DNA from: DATAEG01 sp963703085
GTDB lineage: Bacteria; Actinomycetota; Actinomycetes; Mycobacteriales; Jatrophihabitantaceae
Assembly: GCA_963703085.1 (NCBI GenBank)
Contig: OY969789.1
Coordinates: 1,612,001 to 1,676,000 of the forward strand
Length of the DNA stretch: 64,000 bases
Reading direction: 5' to 3'
The notes beneath the pieces were generated by a model. It worked only from the letters and a program-made list of their open reading frames with translations. It did not search any database and had not been told where the DNA came from. The stretch's first letter is position 1. The number at the start of each line of letters is the position of its first letter. A program made the position numbers and the translations under genes. Of the stretch, positions 43,366 through 50,995 are shown one piece after another.

Positions 43366-43442
43366 GTGCGCCCGAAGGTGTGATCCCTCGGGACATGCCG
43401 GACGCCCGTCTCAACACGTCCCGGACAGGCTGGCCGAGCGCT
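43366..43442 (+). repeat. Solitary copy of the IS-like left terminus
   Basis: Beginning 3 bp after the GntR stop, GTGCGCCCGAAGGTGT and the following roughly 70 bp align with the left end of the decayed element at 45452 (shared blocks GATCCCTC, GGACAT, GCCGGAC, GTCTCAA, CCCGGACAGGCTG). No transposase follows. Probably a remnant of an earlier insertion. The rest of the gap up to 43612 shows nothing further apart from a possible promoter. Confidence 0.55.
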
Positions 43443-43612
43443 CCCCGGGGGGCTCATGACCGGCGGTTGCGGCACTTGATACGGCCGGCCCGTGCGGAAT
43501 TGCCCTGTTGGTAAACATTTAGGCGCACTCCTTCCGATCCGATAGGTTTCCGTCGCTCAAGATCATTTTCGACACACCGGAATGATTCCTACCTCATCGA
43601 AAGGCAACAGGG

Positions 43613-45256
43613 TTGCGACTACGACACATCGTCATCCCACTCGCGGCGGCGCTCGTCGCCGGCGTCCTGAGCCCACCTGCCGCCGAGGCCGCAAGCCCTC
43701 TATCCACCGTCGCGGCGCCGCCGCCACCGCTGCAGTGGCAGCCTTGCGTCGATGCCCCCGACCGGGACTGTGCGACGCTGACTGTGCCCCTCGACTACGC
43801 CAACCCGGGGCAGGGCACGATCGGTCTCCCGGTGTCGCGGGCCCGGGCGACCGGCACCAGCCAAGGCGTGCTCGTCTTCAACGCGGGCGGCCCGTTTATC
43901 CCGTCAAGCACGTACATCCGCGACGACTACACGTTCACGCACCACTTCTCGCCCGACGTGATCGACAACTTCGACATCGTGGCCTTCGACGCCCGGGGCA
44001 CCACCCAGGGCATCGCGTGCTTCACCAGCGACGACCAGGTCCGGGATTACGACGAGATCGATCATCTCGCTCGTACCACCGACGAGGTCGCCAAGGTGCT
44101 CGCGCTGGAGAAGGAGGTCAACCAGGGCTGCCTGCAGGACAATGCCGCCGTCGTCCGGCATGCGGACACGGCCAGTACCGTGCGCGACACCGAGCAGCTG
44201 CGCCTGGCGCTGGGCGTCACCAAGTTCAGCTTCTACGGTGACTCCTACGGCACCTTCGTCGGCAGTCGGTACGCCGCGCTGTACCCGGGTCACCTGCGCG
44301 CCATGATTCTCGACGGTGCGGTCGACCACGGCGTCTCGGACTACACCCAGCTGACCGAGTCGGCGGTCAGCCTCGACGAGGGCTGGCACCAGTTCATCCA
44401 GTGGTGTCAGAACCCCAGCGGATCCTGCCGCCTGCGCGGTCAGAACATCGACGCGGCCTTGGACGCCGTGCTCACCGCGGCACGAGCCCATCCGCTGCCG
44501 GCGCCGCGCAACCCCTTGAGCGATCATCCGGCCAATGACTGGGTGCTCATGACTGGCCTGCAATACAGCTTCGTCATCGGCACGCCCCTGTTCGGCTGGG
44601 TCGAGGAGATGATTGTGGAGGCACAGCACGGCGATGGTTCCACAGCCAGTTACATCTACGACGCGCTCAACAATTACAACTCCGCGACGGATACGTATGC
44701 ACCGGGCAACGGCGCGACCCGCACCATTTCCTGCGAGGACAGCGTGTGGTCGCAGACGCTGCGGTCGGTCACCGATGTCCAGCAGCTGGCCAACCAAATG
44801 AAGACGCTGGCGCCCCGGTTCGGCGAGGACGCCGTCTACACGGTCGCCGCGCCGTGCTTCGGGTTCCCGCAACCACCGGCCGAGCCCTCGCCGGTGTCGG
44901 TGAGCTCGGACGCGACCGGATACCCGGTGCTCATCATCTCCGGCACCAACGATCGACAGGCGCCCATCGCGGAGGGTAATCAGCTGCACACGGAGATCGC
45001 CGGCAGCCGGCTGCTCGTACGCGACGGCGACCGCCACATCAGTGCGCCGATTTCCGCCTGCGTCCAGGAGAAGGTCACCGAAACCCTGGTCAAGCTGACC
45101 CTGCCGGCGGCCGGCACGCATTGTGCGACCGATCCTCTTTGGGAGCAGCCGGTGGAGCTGCCGCTTCCTCCCGCGGTTGCGCGTTCGCACGGGCACACGC
45201 CGGCCGGCAATCATCTCCCCGGGCTCGTGAGCCCGGGGTTGATGCCGGCGCGCTGA
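43613..45256 (+). CDS. Secreted alpha/beta-hydrolase, tripeptidyl aminopeptidase-like
   Basis: 547 residues with a signal peptide (VIPLAAALVAGVLSPPAAEA). Peptidase S33-type fold: oxyanion region LVFNAGGPFIPSS, nucleophile elbow FYGDSYGTFVGSRYAALYPG with catalytic Ser, Asp in VLIISGTNDRQAPI and His in RDGDRHISA. Conserved Cys (WQPCVDAPDRDC, QWCQNPSGSC) suggest disulfides. TTG start with GAAAGG upstream. Resembles the secreted Streptomyces tripeptidyl aminopeptidase group; substrate unproven. Confidence 0.85.
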   Translation: MRLRHIVIPLAAALVAGVLSPPAAEAASPLSTVAAPPPPLQWQPCVDAPDRDCATLTVPLDYANPGQGTIGLPVSRARATGTSQGVLVFNAGGPFIPSSTYIRDDYTFTHHFSPDVIDNFDIVAFDARGTTQGIACFTSDDQVRDYDEIDHLARTTDEVAKVLALEKEVNQGCLQDNAAVVRHADTASTVRDTEQLRLALGVTKFSFYGDSYGTFVGSRYAALYPGHLRAMILDGAVDHGVSDYTQLTESAVSLDEGWHQFIQWCQNPSGSCRLRGQNIDAALDAVLTAARAHPLPAPRNPLSDHPANDWVLMTGLQYSFVIGTPLFGWVEEMIVEAQHGDGSTASYIYDALNNYNSATDTYAPGNGATRTISCEDSVWSQTLRSVTDVQQLANQMKTLAPRFGEDAVYTVAAPCFGFPQPPAEPSPVSVSSDATGYPVLIISGTNDRQAPIAEGNQLHTEIAGSRLLVRDGDRHISAPISACVQEKVTETLVKLTLPAAGTHCATDPLWEQPVELPLPPAVARSHGHTPAGNHLPGLVSPGLMPAR

Positions 45257-45285
45257 CCGGCTGACGCCCCGACCGCTGCGACGTC

Positions 45286-45355
45286 GCGGACGCCACCGGC
45301 CGCGAGCACAGCCCGTGCGTGGATCGCGCACGGCTGCGTCGCCGGTGGCGTCCGC
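45286..45355 (+). terminator. Hairpin after the hydrolase gene
   Basis: 15-bp arms GCGGACGCCACCGGC (45286-45300) / GCCGGTGGCGTCCGC (45341-45355) with a 40-nt interior that itself holds CCGTGCG...CGCACGG. Lies 30 bp beyond the stop. Likely transcript end; no U-tract. Confidence 0.5.
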
Positions 45356-45432
45356 GTCTGACGACCAGTTCCAGCCCTGGCGGCGGGCCACATCAGACCG
45401 GCGCGACACCCGCAGGGTTCAAGCGCGCACGG

Positions 45433-45464
45433 TCTCTCGCGAGATCACAGAGTGCGCCCGAAGG
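45433..45464. repeat. Left copy of a 32-bp att-like direct repeat
   Basis: This copy starts TCTCTCGCGAGATCAC and ends TGCGCCCGAAGG; it matches 46774-46805 at 31 of 32 positions. The last 12 bp equal the 3' end of tRNA-Arg. Such duplication of a tRNA end at both sides of a segment is the mark of site-specific insertion. Confidence 0.7.
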
Positions 45465-45544
45465 TGTCGATCCCTCAGGACATCGCCGGACAGCATGTCT
45501 CAAGACATCCCGGACAGGCTGAGCCGAGGGGTGTCCAAGAGCTC

Positions 45545-46690
45545 GTGCTGGTGATCACTGCCGTTGTATTCGAGGGGCGTCCTGTGGCCCAGGTGGCCGC
45601 GGAGTACCACGTCTCGAAGTCCTGGCTTTATGAACTGCTGGCGCGGTATCGGGCCGAGGGCGAGACCGCGTTCGAGGCTCGGTCCAGACGCCCGCAGCAC
45701 TCGCCGACGGCCACGGCCCAGCCGACGGTCGAGTTGATCGTGCAACTGCGCAAGACACTCACCGAGGCCGGCCACGACGCCGGACCGGCCACGCTGGCCT
45801 GGCATTTACAGACACCGCCACCGGCTGACGGTGTCGGTAGCGACAGTGGCACGGGTGCTGACCCGGCAAGGCTTGATCACCCCGGCGCCGAAGAAACGAC
45901 CCGAAGACTTCCTACATCCGCTTCCAAGCCGCCCTGCCCAACGAGACCTGGCAGTCCGACTTCACCCACTACCGCCTCACCGACGGCACCGACGTGGAGA
46001 TCCTCACCTGGCTCGATGACCACTCCCGCTACGTGCTGCACTGCACAGCCCACCGACCGGTCACCGCCACCGATCGTGCTCGCCACGTTCCGCGCAACCG
46101 CTGCCACCTATGGCATCCCGGCCTCAACCCTGACCGACAACGGCATGGTCTACACCGTCCGCTTCGCCACCGGCCGCGGCGGACGCACCGGCCTAGAAGC
46201 CGAACTGGCCCGCCTGCACATCACCCAGAAGAACTCCCGCCCGAACCACCCCACCACCTGCGGCAAAGTCGAACGCTTCCAACAGACACTGAAGAAATGG
46301 CTGCGAGCCCAACCGCACCAGCCGGCCACCATCGACCGAGCTGCAGACCCTGATCGACCAGTTCATCGACGACTACAACCACCAGCCGCCCGCACGGCTC
46401 ACTGCCGCACCGCGCCACCCCGGCCACCGCCTACAGCAGCCCGACCCAAAGCCGCCCCCAGCAGCACCCGCACCGGCGACACACCACGACCGCGTCCGCA
46501 CCGACCGCATCGACTCCGACGGCAAACTCACCCTGCGCGTCAACGGCCGCCTGCACCACATCGGCATGGGCCGAACCCTCGCCCGAACCCCCGTCCTGCA
46601 TACTCGTCCACGACCTCGCACGTCCGCATCATCGACGCCGCCACCGGCGAACTGCTCCGCGAACTAACGATCGAACCCAGACCGCGACTA
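45545..46690 (+). pseudogene. IS481-family transposase, multiply frameshifted
   Basis: The N-terminal HTH reads in one frame (AVVFEGRPVAQVAAEYHVSK, SWLYELLARYRAEGETAFEA). After about 45830 the match moves to another frame (SVATVARVLTRQGLITPAPK), then again (NETWQSDFTHYRLTDGTDVE, ILTWLDDHSRYVLHCTAHRP), then again (TYGIPASTLTDNGMVYTVRF, KNSRPNHPTTCGKVERFQQT), then ELQTLIDQFIDDYNHQPP in yet another. The DDE rve core is recognisable (D in WQSDFTH, D in TLTDNG, E in KVERFQ). At least four frameshifts make it inactive. Confidence 0.85.
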
Positions 46691-46737
46691 CCAACCCACC
46701 GGCAGAAACCCCCGGACCCACCCCAAACACAAAGAGC

Positions 46738-46762
46738 CCGAACCCCTGAAACAGGGGTTCGG
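46738..46762 (-). terminator. Intrinsic terminator of tRNA-Arg
   Basis: Perfect 11-bp stem CCGAACCCCTG / CAGGGGTTCGG with a 3-nt loop. On the minus strand the stem is followed by GCTCTTTGTGTTT, a T-rich tail. It lies 32 bp past the tRNA 3' end, on the strand of the tRNA. Confidence 0.8.
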
Positions 46763-46773
46763 CATGTCCGGTA

Positions 46774-46805
46774 TCTCTCGAGAGATCACAGAGTGCGCCC
46801 GAAGG
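46774..46805. repeat. Right copy of the 32-bp att-like repeat, overlapping tRNA-Arg
   Basis: Starts TCTCTCGAGAGATCAC and ends TGCGCCCGAAGG; it covers the last 12 nt of tRNA-Arg plus 20 bp downstream. Partner of 45433-45464 (one mismatch). The tRNA gene itself remains intact. Confidence 0.7.
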
Positions 46806-46866
46806 GATTCGAACCCCTAACCTCTTGATCCGTAGTCAAGTGCTCTATCCGTTGAGCTACGGGCGC
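46794..46866 (-). tRNA. tRNA-Arg (anticodon ACG)
   Basis: 73-nt cloverleaf on the minus strand. Acceptor GCGCCCG pairs with CGGGCGC, D-arm with AGCTCAACGGATAGAGC, anticodon stem CTTGA/TCAAG around loop CTACGGA (ACG), T-arm AGGGGTTCGAATCCCTT, discriminator A, CCA not encoded. Served as the insertion site for the element to its left. Confidence 0.95.
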
Positions 46867-47078
46867 TCGCCATGCCGCGAGGAGTCTACAGGGCACGATC
46901 GGCACGCCATGACCTCGCCTGAGGCTCACCGCACGGCCCTCTTGCGCCGCGTCCAACTCGCGACGGCCGCCCTGGATGGGCTTCGGCGCGAGTTTCTGCC
47001 CGGCCCGTAACGCTTCCCGTAACCGCGTCGTTGTCCCGGTTACAAGATCACATTGCACGGGGGCCGAAGGAGGACTCC

Positions 47079-48092
47079 GTGCTGTCGTGGGATCTGGCCG
47101 GCTCGAGCGCAAGCTCGCCGCTGCCTGCCTGCGACGCCGAGGCTCCCTCCACGATGCGCCGCCTGTTGCTGCGTGCGGCAGCGGTAGCGGGCTTGGCCAT
47201 CGGCGCGTGGGTGCTGTGCTCGTTGTTCGCCACCACGCACGCATCGGCCGACTCGCGCCCAGCTGCACCGGCCAAACCGGCTGCGGCGACCAGCACGCCC
47301 GATACCTCGAAGCAGCAACCGGCTGCGGCGCTGGCCAAGGTGCTGACCAAGGTGCTGACCGACACGACTGGCGTCCTGACCCACTCCGCTCCGGTCGGCA
47401 GCGCACACCAGACGCATGCTGCGGCGCACGGCGCGGCCGCCGGAGCCACCCACGGCACGTCGGTCACGGGCCAGCCGTCCACCAGCGCTACGACGAACCA
47501 CACGCAGCACGTCGACCCAGTCAGCGCGGTGCTCACTCAGGTGCAGCCGATCAGCGCGCCGGTGACGACGGCCATCGACGGGACGCTGCAGACGGTGACC
47601 GACGTGACCCGGCAGCTGCTGCAGCCCGCGCTCGGGCCAGTGCAGGTGGAGCCGACTCTCCCCCCGGTCGGCTCCGTTCCGAGCAACGCCTGCGGCCCGG
47701 TGCGCGCCGGCCACTTGCCGAGTGCCGCGGCGGCAGCAACTGCGCCGGCATCGGCCGCCGGCCGAGTCAGCTTCCTGCCGCGGTTCGCCAGCCGGCCCCT
47801 GCCGGGCCGCGCCGACCCGGCACGGATTGCGCAGCAGACCCCGACGGGTGCGACCAGCCACACGACCACTCCCCTCGGTCATGGGCCGAACCGCACGCCG
47901 TTTCCGGCGCCGTCGAATCCCGCGCCAGTGCCGGCCCCCAGCGGATCCACTGGCGGCAGCAGCCCGGCCCACGCCGCACTGCCCGAGACGAGTCAGCTTG
48001 TCCCCGCCTCCGCGGCCCAGCCGCGACCGGTTCGTTCGCTGGACCGGCTCACCCGGCTGCGCAGCAGCGAGCCCCCGGTCTTCCCGGACTAG
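47079..48092 (+). CDS. Secreted Ala/Pro/Thr-rich protein upstream of chaplin-like gene
   Basis: 337 residues, not recognised. A hydrophobic signal (RAAAVAGLAIGAWVLCSLFA) is preceded by about 30 residues, then low-complexity Ala/Thr/Pro/Gln/His sequence with no cysteine-rich or catalytic motif; one VPSNACGPVRAG patch. The GTG at 47079 has a strong SD (GGAGG) 5-9 nt upstream. The inverted pair GTAACCG/CGGTTAC 50-70 bp upstream may be regulatory. About 100 bp before the chaplin-like gene on the same strand, so both are probably cell-surface products of one unit. Confidence 0.65.
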   Translation: MLSWDLAGSSASSPLPACDAEAPSTMRRLLLRAAAVAGLAIGAWVLCSLFATTHASADSRPAAPAKPAAATSTPDTSKQQPAAALAKVLTKVLTDTTGVLTHSAPVGSAHQTHAAAHGAAAGATHGTSVTGQPSTSATTNHTQHVDPVSAVLTQVQPISAPVTTAIDGTLQTVTDVTRQLLQPALGPVQVEPTLPPVGSVPSNACGPVRAGHLPSAAAAATAPASAAGRVSFLPRFASRPLPGRADPARIAQQTPTGATSHTTTPLGHGPNRTPFPAPSNPAPVPAPSGSTGGSSPAHAALPETSQLVPASAAQPRPVRSLDRLTRLRSSEPPVFPD

Positions 48093-48198
48093 TACCGCTC
48101 TCCTTCCCAGGCACAAGGTCCCGCGTCGTCGACGCCGGTGATCGCTGTCCAGTCCTTGGGCGCGCACGTTCACGCCGCCCATCCCCGAAGGAGAAATC

Positions 48199-49902
48199 AT
48201 GAACATCTGGTTGAAGCGCGGCCTCGAGGTCGCTGTTTTCACCGGCGGTATGTGGGTGATCGGCGCAGGCATTGCCAACGCCGACACCGGTCATTCGGCA
48301 AGCCCACCGACGGCCGTCAATGTGTCGGTCAAGGTCCCGATCACCGTGTGTGACAACCCGATCGCGGTTCTCGGCCACGCGTCGGGCCAGTGTCAGCACC
48401 AGTCCGTCGACGTCGGAAAGGCCGATCCGAAGGCCAAGGTCTCGGTCCCGGTCGTCATCCCGGTCAACGTCTCGCACAACGGCGTCGGCGTGCTCGGCAA
48501 CGCACACGCCGGTAGTGCGGGATCGGGCGCGGCCGCGTCCCCCGCGGCGGCTTCGACGAACGCCAAGTCGAGCGTCGCAAACACCACCAAGTCGACCCGG
48601 ACCTCGGCCGCGGCAGCCTCGGCTACCCGCCCGAAGTCGGCCGCACCGGCACCGTCGAGGTCCAGACCCGCCCATGGCGGATCGGCCGTCGAGGTCCCGG
48701 TCACCGCACCGGTAACGGTGTGCGGCAACGGCGTCGGTGTGCTCGGCCACGCCAGCAGCAGTTGCGCGGTGCCGAACACCACCGGTGGCGGCAGCGGTAA
48801 CGCTGCCCTCGAGGCACCGGTCACGGCGCCCATCACCGCATGCGGCAACGCCGTAGGCGAGGCCAACGGGACGTGCTCGGGCGGTACCACCAGCTCGGGT
48901 GCCAGCAGCGGGGCCGGCCGGCAGGTCGACATCCCGGTGACGGCGCCGGTCACGGCCTGTGGCAACGGCGCGGCAGCGCTCGGTCACGCCCGGGCCGGGT
49001 GCTCCGGCGGCAGCGCCACCGGAGGAACCGGCGGCGGAACCACCCATGCAGCCAGCGTTCCGGTCACCGCCCCGGTCACGGTCTGCGGCAATGCCGGCGG
49101 CGTGCTCGGTCGCGGTAGCGCGTCCTGCACGACACCCGCCACCACGGGCGGCGGCAGCCCCGCCAGCAATGGTTCCGGCTCGACCCGCGGCGCGGACGTC
49201 CCGGTGACCGCTCCGGTCACCGTCTGCGGCAACGGAGCCGGCGCGCTCGGCTCGGGCAAGGGGAACTGCACGACCGGTAGGACGACCGGAGGGGGCACCG
49301 GCGGGTCGACGGTCGCGGCGCCGGTCACGGCTCCGGTACTCGTCTGCGGCAACGGCGTGGGCAACGCAGCCGGTAGCTGCGCTGGTGGCACGACCACCTC
49401 GGGCTCGGGCACCAACCCGGGCACGGCGGTGAACGTGCCGGTGACCGCACCGGTCACCGTGTGCGGCAACGGCGTGGGAGCGCTCGGCAACGCGTCGGGC
49501 ACCTGCACCCCGCCCACCACGACCGGTGGTGACCCAGGCGGCACGATCGGCGTTCCGATCACCGTCCCGGTCACCGCGTGTGGCAACGGCGTCGGCGTGC
49601 TCGGCAGCGGATCGGGCGCCTGTGGGGTCACGACCCCGCCGGTCGGGCCGCCCACGGTCAACCCGCCGCCGAACGGGCCGCCGGCGGCACACCACCCGGG
49701 CAGCGGCGGGACCGCAACGTCGATCGCCCGCCAAGCACAGTTGGCGGCGGCGGAGACCCGGGCCCAGGCCGCCCGAGCAGGCGCACGGGGCCTGGCTTAC
49801 ACCGGAACGAGCGTGCAGCCGATCATCGCCCTCGGTCTGTTGCTGCTCTTGCTCGGCGGGTTGCTGATGCTGATCTCGCGCAAGCGTGAAGCGCGAATCT
49901 GA
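48199..49902 (+). CDS. Long chaplin-like repeat protein with LAXTG sortase signal
   Basis: 567 residues. Signal peptide (VAVFTGGMWVIGAGIANADT), then ten repeats of roughly 25-30 residues built on V-P-V-T-A-P-V-T-V-C-G-N-G-V-G-x-L-G-x-x-x-x-x-C, separated by Gly/Ser/Thr linkers; nine repeats keep the Cys pair and repeat 2 lacks it. This is the chaplin core (VPVxxPVxVCGN). The C terminus has LAYTG, then a hydrophobic helix (IIALGLLLLLLGGLLMLI) and the basic tail SRKREARI, a class E (LAXTG) sortase signal. SD AAGGAG. Predicted wall-anchored, amyloid-prone surface protein; Streptomyces long chaplins have only two chaplin domains. Confidence 0.85.
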   Translation: MNIWLKRGLEVAVFTGGMWVIGAGIANADTGHSASPPTAVNVSVKVPITVCDNPIAVLGHASGQCQHQSVDVGKADPKAKVSVPVVIPVNVSHNGVGVLGNAHAGSAGSGAAASPAAASTNAKSSVANTTKSTRTSAAAASATRPKSAAPAPSRSRPAHGGSAVEVPVTAPVTVCGNGVGVLGHASSSCAVPNTTGGGSGNAALEAPVTAPITACGNAVGEANGTCSGGTTSSGASSGAGRQVDIPVTAPVTACGNGAAALGHARAGCSGGSATGGTGGGTTHAASVPVTAPVTVCGNAGGVLGRGSASCTTPATTGGGSPASNGSGSTRGADVPVTAPVTVCGNGAGALGSGKGNCTTGRTTGGGTGGSTVAAPVTAPVLVCGNGVGNAAGSCAGGTTTSGSGTNPGTAVNVPVTAPVTVCGNGVGALGNASGTCTPPTTTGGDPGGTIGVPITVPVTACGNGVGVLGSGSGACGVTTPPVGPPTVNPPPNGPPAAHHPGSGGTATSIARQAQLAAAETRAQAARAGARGLAYTGTSVQPIIALGLLLLLLGGLLMLISRKREARI

Positions 49903-49977
49903 CGCAGCGACAGAACCCCGCCTGCGGTGGTCCGGCGATGATTCGCCGGGCCACCGCGGCACGGGTCGAACAGTCTG

Positions 49978-50067
49978 CGGAGGCTCCGGGATTCGAACCC
50001 GGGATGGGCTTTAGACCCAAACCGCATTAGCAGTGCGGCGCCATAGACCGGACTAGGCGAAGCCTCC
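49978..50067 (-). tRNA. tRNA-Ser (anticodon GCT)
   Basis: 90-nt minus-strand tRNA with a long variable arm. Acceptor GGAGGCT pairs with AGCCTCC, anticodon stem CCGCA/TGCGG around CTGCTAA (GCT), variable stem TTTGGGTCTAAAGCCC, T-arm TCCCGGGTTCGAATCCCGG, discriminator G. CCA not encoded. Confidence 0.95.
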
Positions 50068-50138
50068 TCGGCGCAGCAGCAGAAGCTGTTCGCGCCGCGC
50101 AGGACTCTACTTGGCCGGATCGGTCCCGGCCAAAGCGA

Positions 50139-50807
50139 TCAGGCCGGGCGCGCTCGGCCCGCAGCTGAGCTGTTGGTACAGCGCTCCGTGCCCACGATCG
50201 GCATGAGCACCTGGTCGACGAGTGTCGCCACTGCGGCCCGGTCGAGCACGGGAGACGTCCGCATCAACAGCCGCTTGATCATCAAGCCCGGCATGAGGTC
50301 GTTGAGCAGCTCGATCGGTGCGTCCGGCCGGACGTCGCCGAGCCGCATTCCACGGTGGAGCAGGTCGGCGAGGCCCTCCCGCCGCGGGCACAGCACCACG
50401 TTGTCCAGCACCGCGGCCAGCTCCGCATCCCGGGCCACCTCGGCGATCATGTACCGCAAGCTGTCTTCGGCCGCCTTGTCGAGCCCGAGGGCCATCGCCT
50501 CCACCATCCGGACCAGCGCGTCCCTGGTGCTGACCGAGTCGGGCAGCTCGTCAGCCAGCGACGTCCCGGCCGGTCGCGGCATGGCCCGGCAGATGGCGTC
50601 GGCGAGGAGCTGATCCTTGCCCGGCCACCGCCGGTAGATGCTGGCCTTTCCGGTGCGCGCGCGTGCGGCGACCGCATCGATGGTGAACGAGGGGTAACCC
50701 GAATCGACGAGCTCCTCCAGCGCGGCGGTACAGATGGCGGCCTCCAACGTCTCGCCACGCCGACGCCGTGCCGGAGCCCCGTTGCCCCGGTCGTGCACTG
50801 TCGTCAT
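50139..50807 (-). CDS. TetR-family repressor of the second DHA2 transporter
   Basis: 222 residues. HTH TIDAVAARARTGKASIYRRW followed by PGKDQLLADAI; TetR C-terminal ligand domain (TetR_C_16-like region DLMPGLMIKRLLMRTSPVLD). Divergent from the MFS gene at 50996 with a shared operator region between them. Differs from the first TetR/DHA2 pair at 6.5-8.9 kb, where repressor and pump are in one operon. Confidence 0.88.
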   Translation of the reverse strand: MTTVHDRGNGAPARRRRGETLEAAICTAALEELVDSGYPSFTIDAVAARARTGKASIYRRWPGKDQLLADAICRAMPRPAGTSLADELPDSVSTRDALVRMVEAMALGLDKAAEDSLRYMIAEVARDAELAAVLDNVVLCPRREGLADLLHRGMRLGDVRPDAPIELLNDLMPGLMIKRLLMRTSPVLDRAAVATLVDQVLMPIVGTERCTNSSAAGRARPA

Positions 50808-50930
50808 CGGTTACGGCCGCCTCTTCTCGCGTTCATCCGGACGTCACACCCCACTGATAAACCTATTGCGCCAGGCGAGGATAGTGAACGTTTGCGTTTC
50901 TTCGCAGGTCCGTACTAGCGTACCTCCTAA

Positions 50931-50971
50931 GGAACGAATCCGTTCCCTATTGACTTGAACGTGCAATGCAC
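50931..50971. promoter_or_regulatory. Divergent promoter/operator between TetR and DHA2 genes
   Basis: GGAACG-AATC-CGTTCC (50931-50946) is a palindrome immediately upstream of a -35-like TTGACT at 50950. A second palindrome GTGCAATGCAC (50961-50971) lies within the putative spacer. The arrangement fits repression of the plus-strand transporter by the divergent TetR protein. Confidence 0.6.
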
Positions 50972-50995
50972 GACTGATCCGAAGAGGAGTACGTG

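Larger units (their letters stand above)
45452..46773 (+). mobile_element. Decayed IS481-like element between att-like repeats
   Basis: About 1.3 kb holding a broken transposase and ending near the tRNA-Arg terminator. The left end resembles the lone terminus at 43366. Boundaries are approximate because no clean terminal inverted repeat was found. The right part includes the tRNA-Arg terminator, so the true IS right end is probably near 46700. Confidence 0.6.

Noticed and set aside
45452..46828. Single long 458-codon ORF across the IS
   Set aside because: High GC keeps a frame open, but transposase motifs jump between frames, so it is a pseudogene.
46909..47010. 33-codon ORF after tRNA-Arg (MTSPEAHRTALLRR...)
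   Set aside because: No SD within range, no recognisable features; coding not supported.
48690..49630. Regular repeats as a possible CRISPR array
   Set aside because: Repeats are degenerate, in frame and encode chaplin-like motifs; spacers are not unique protospacer-like.
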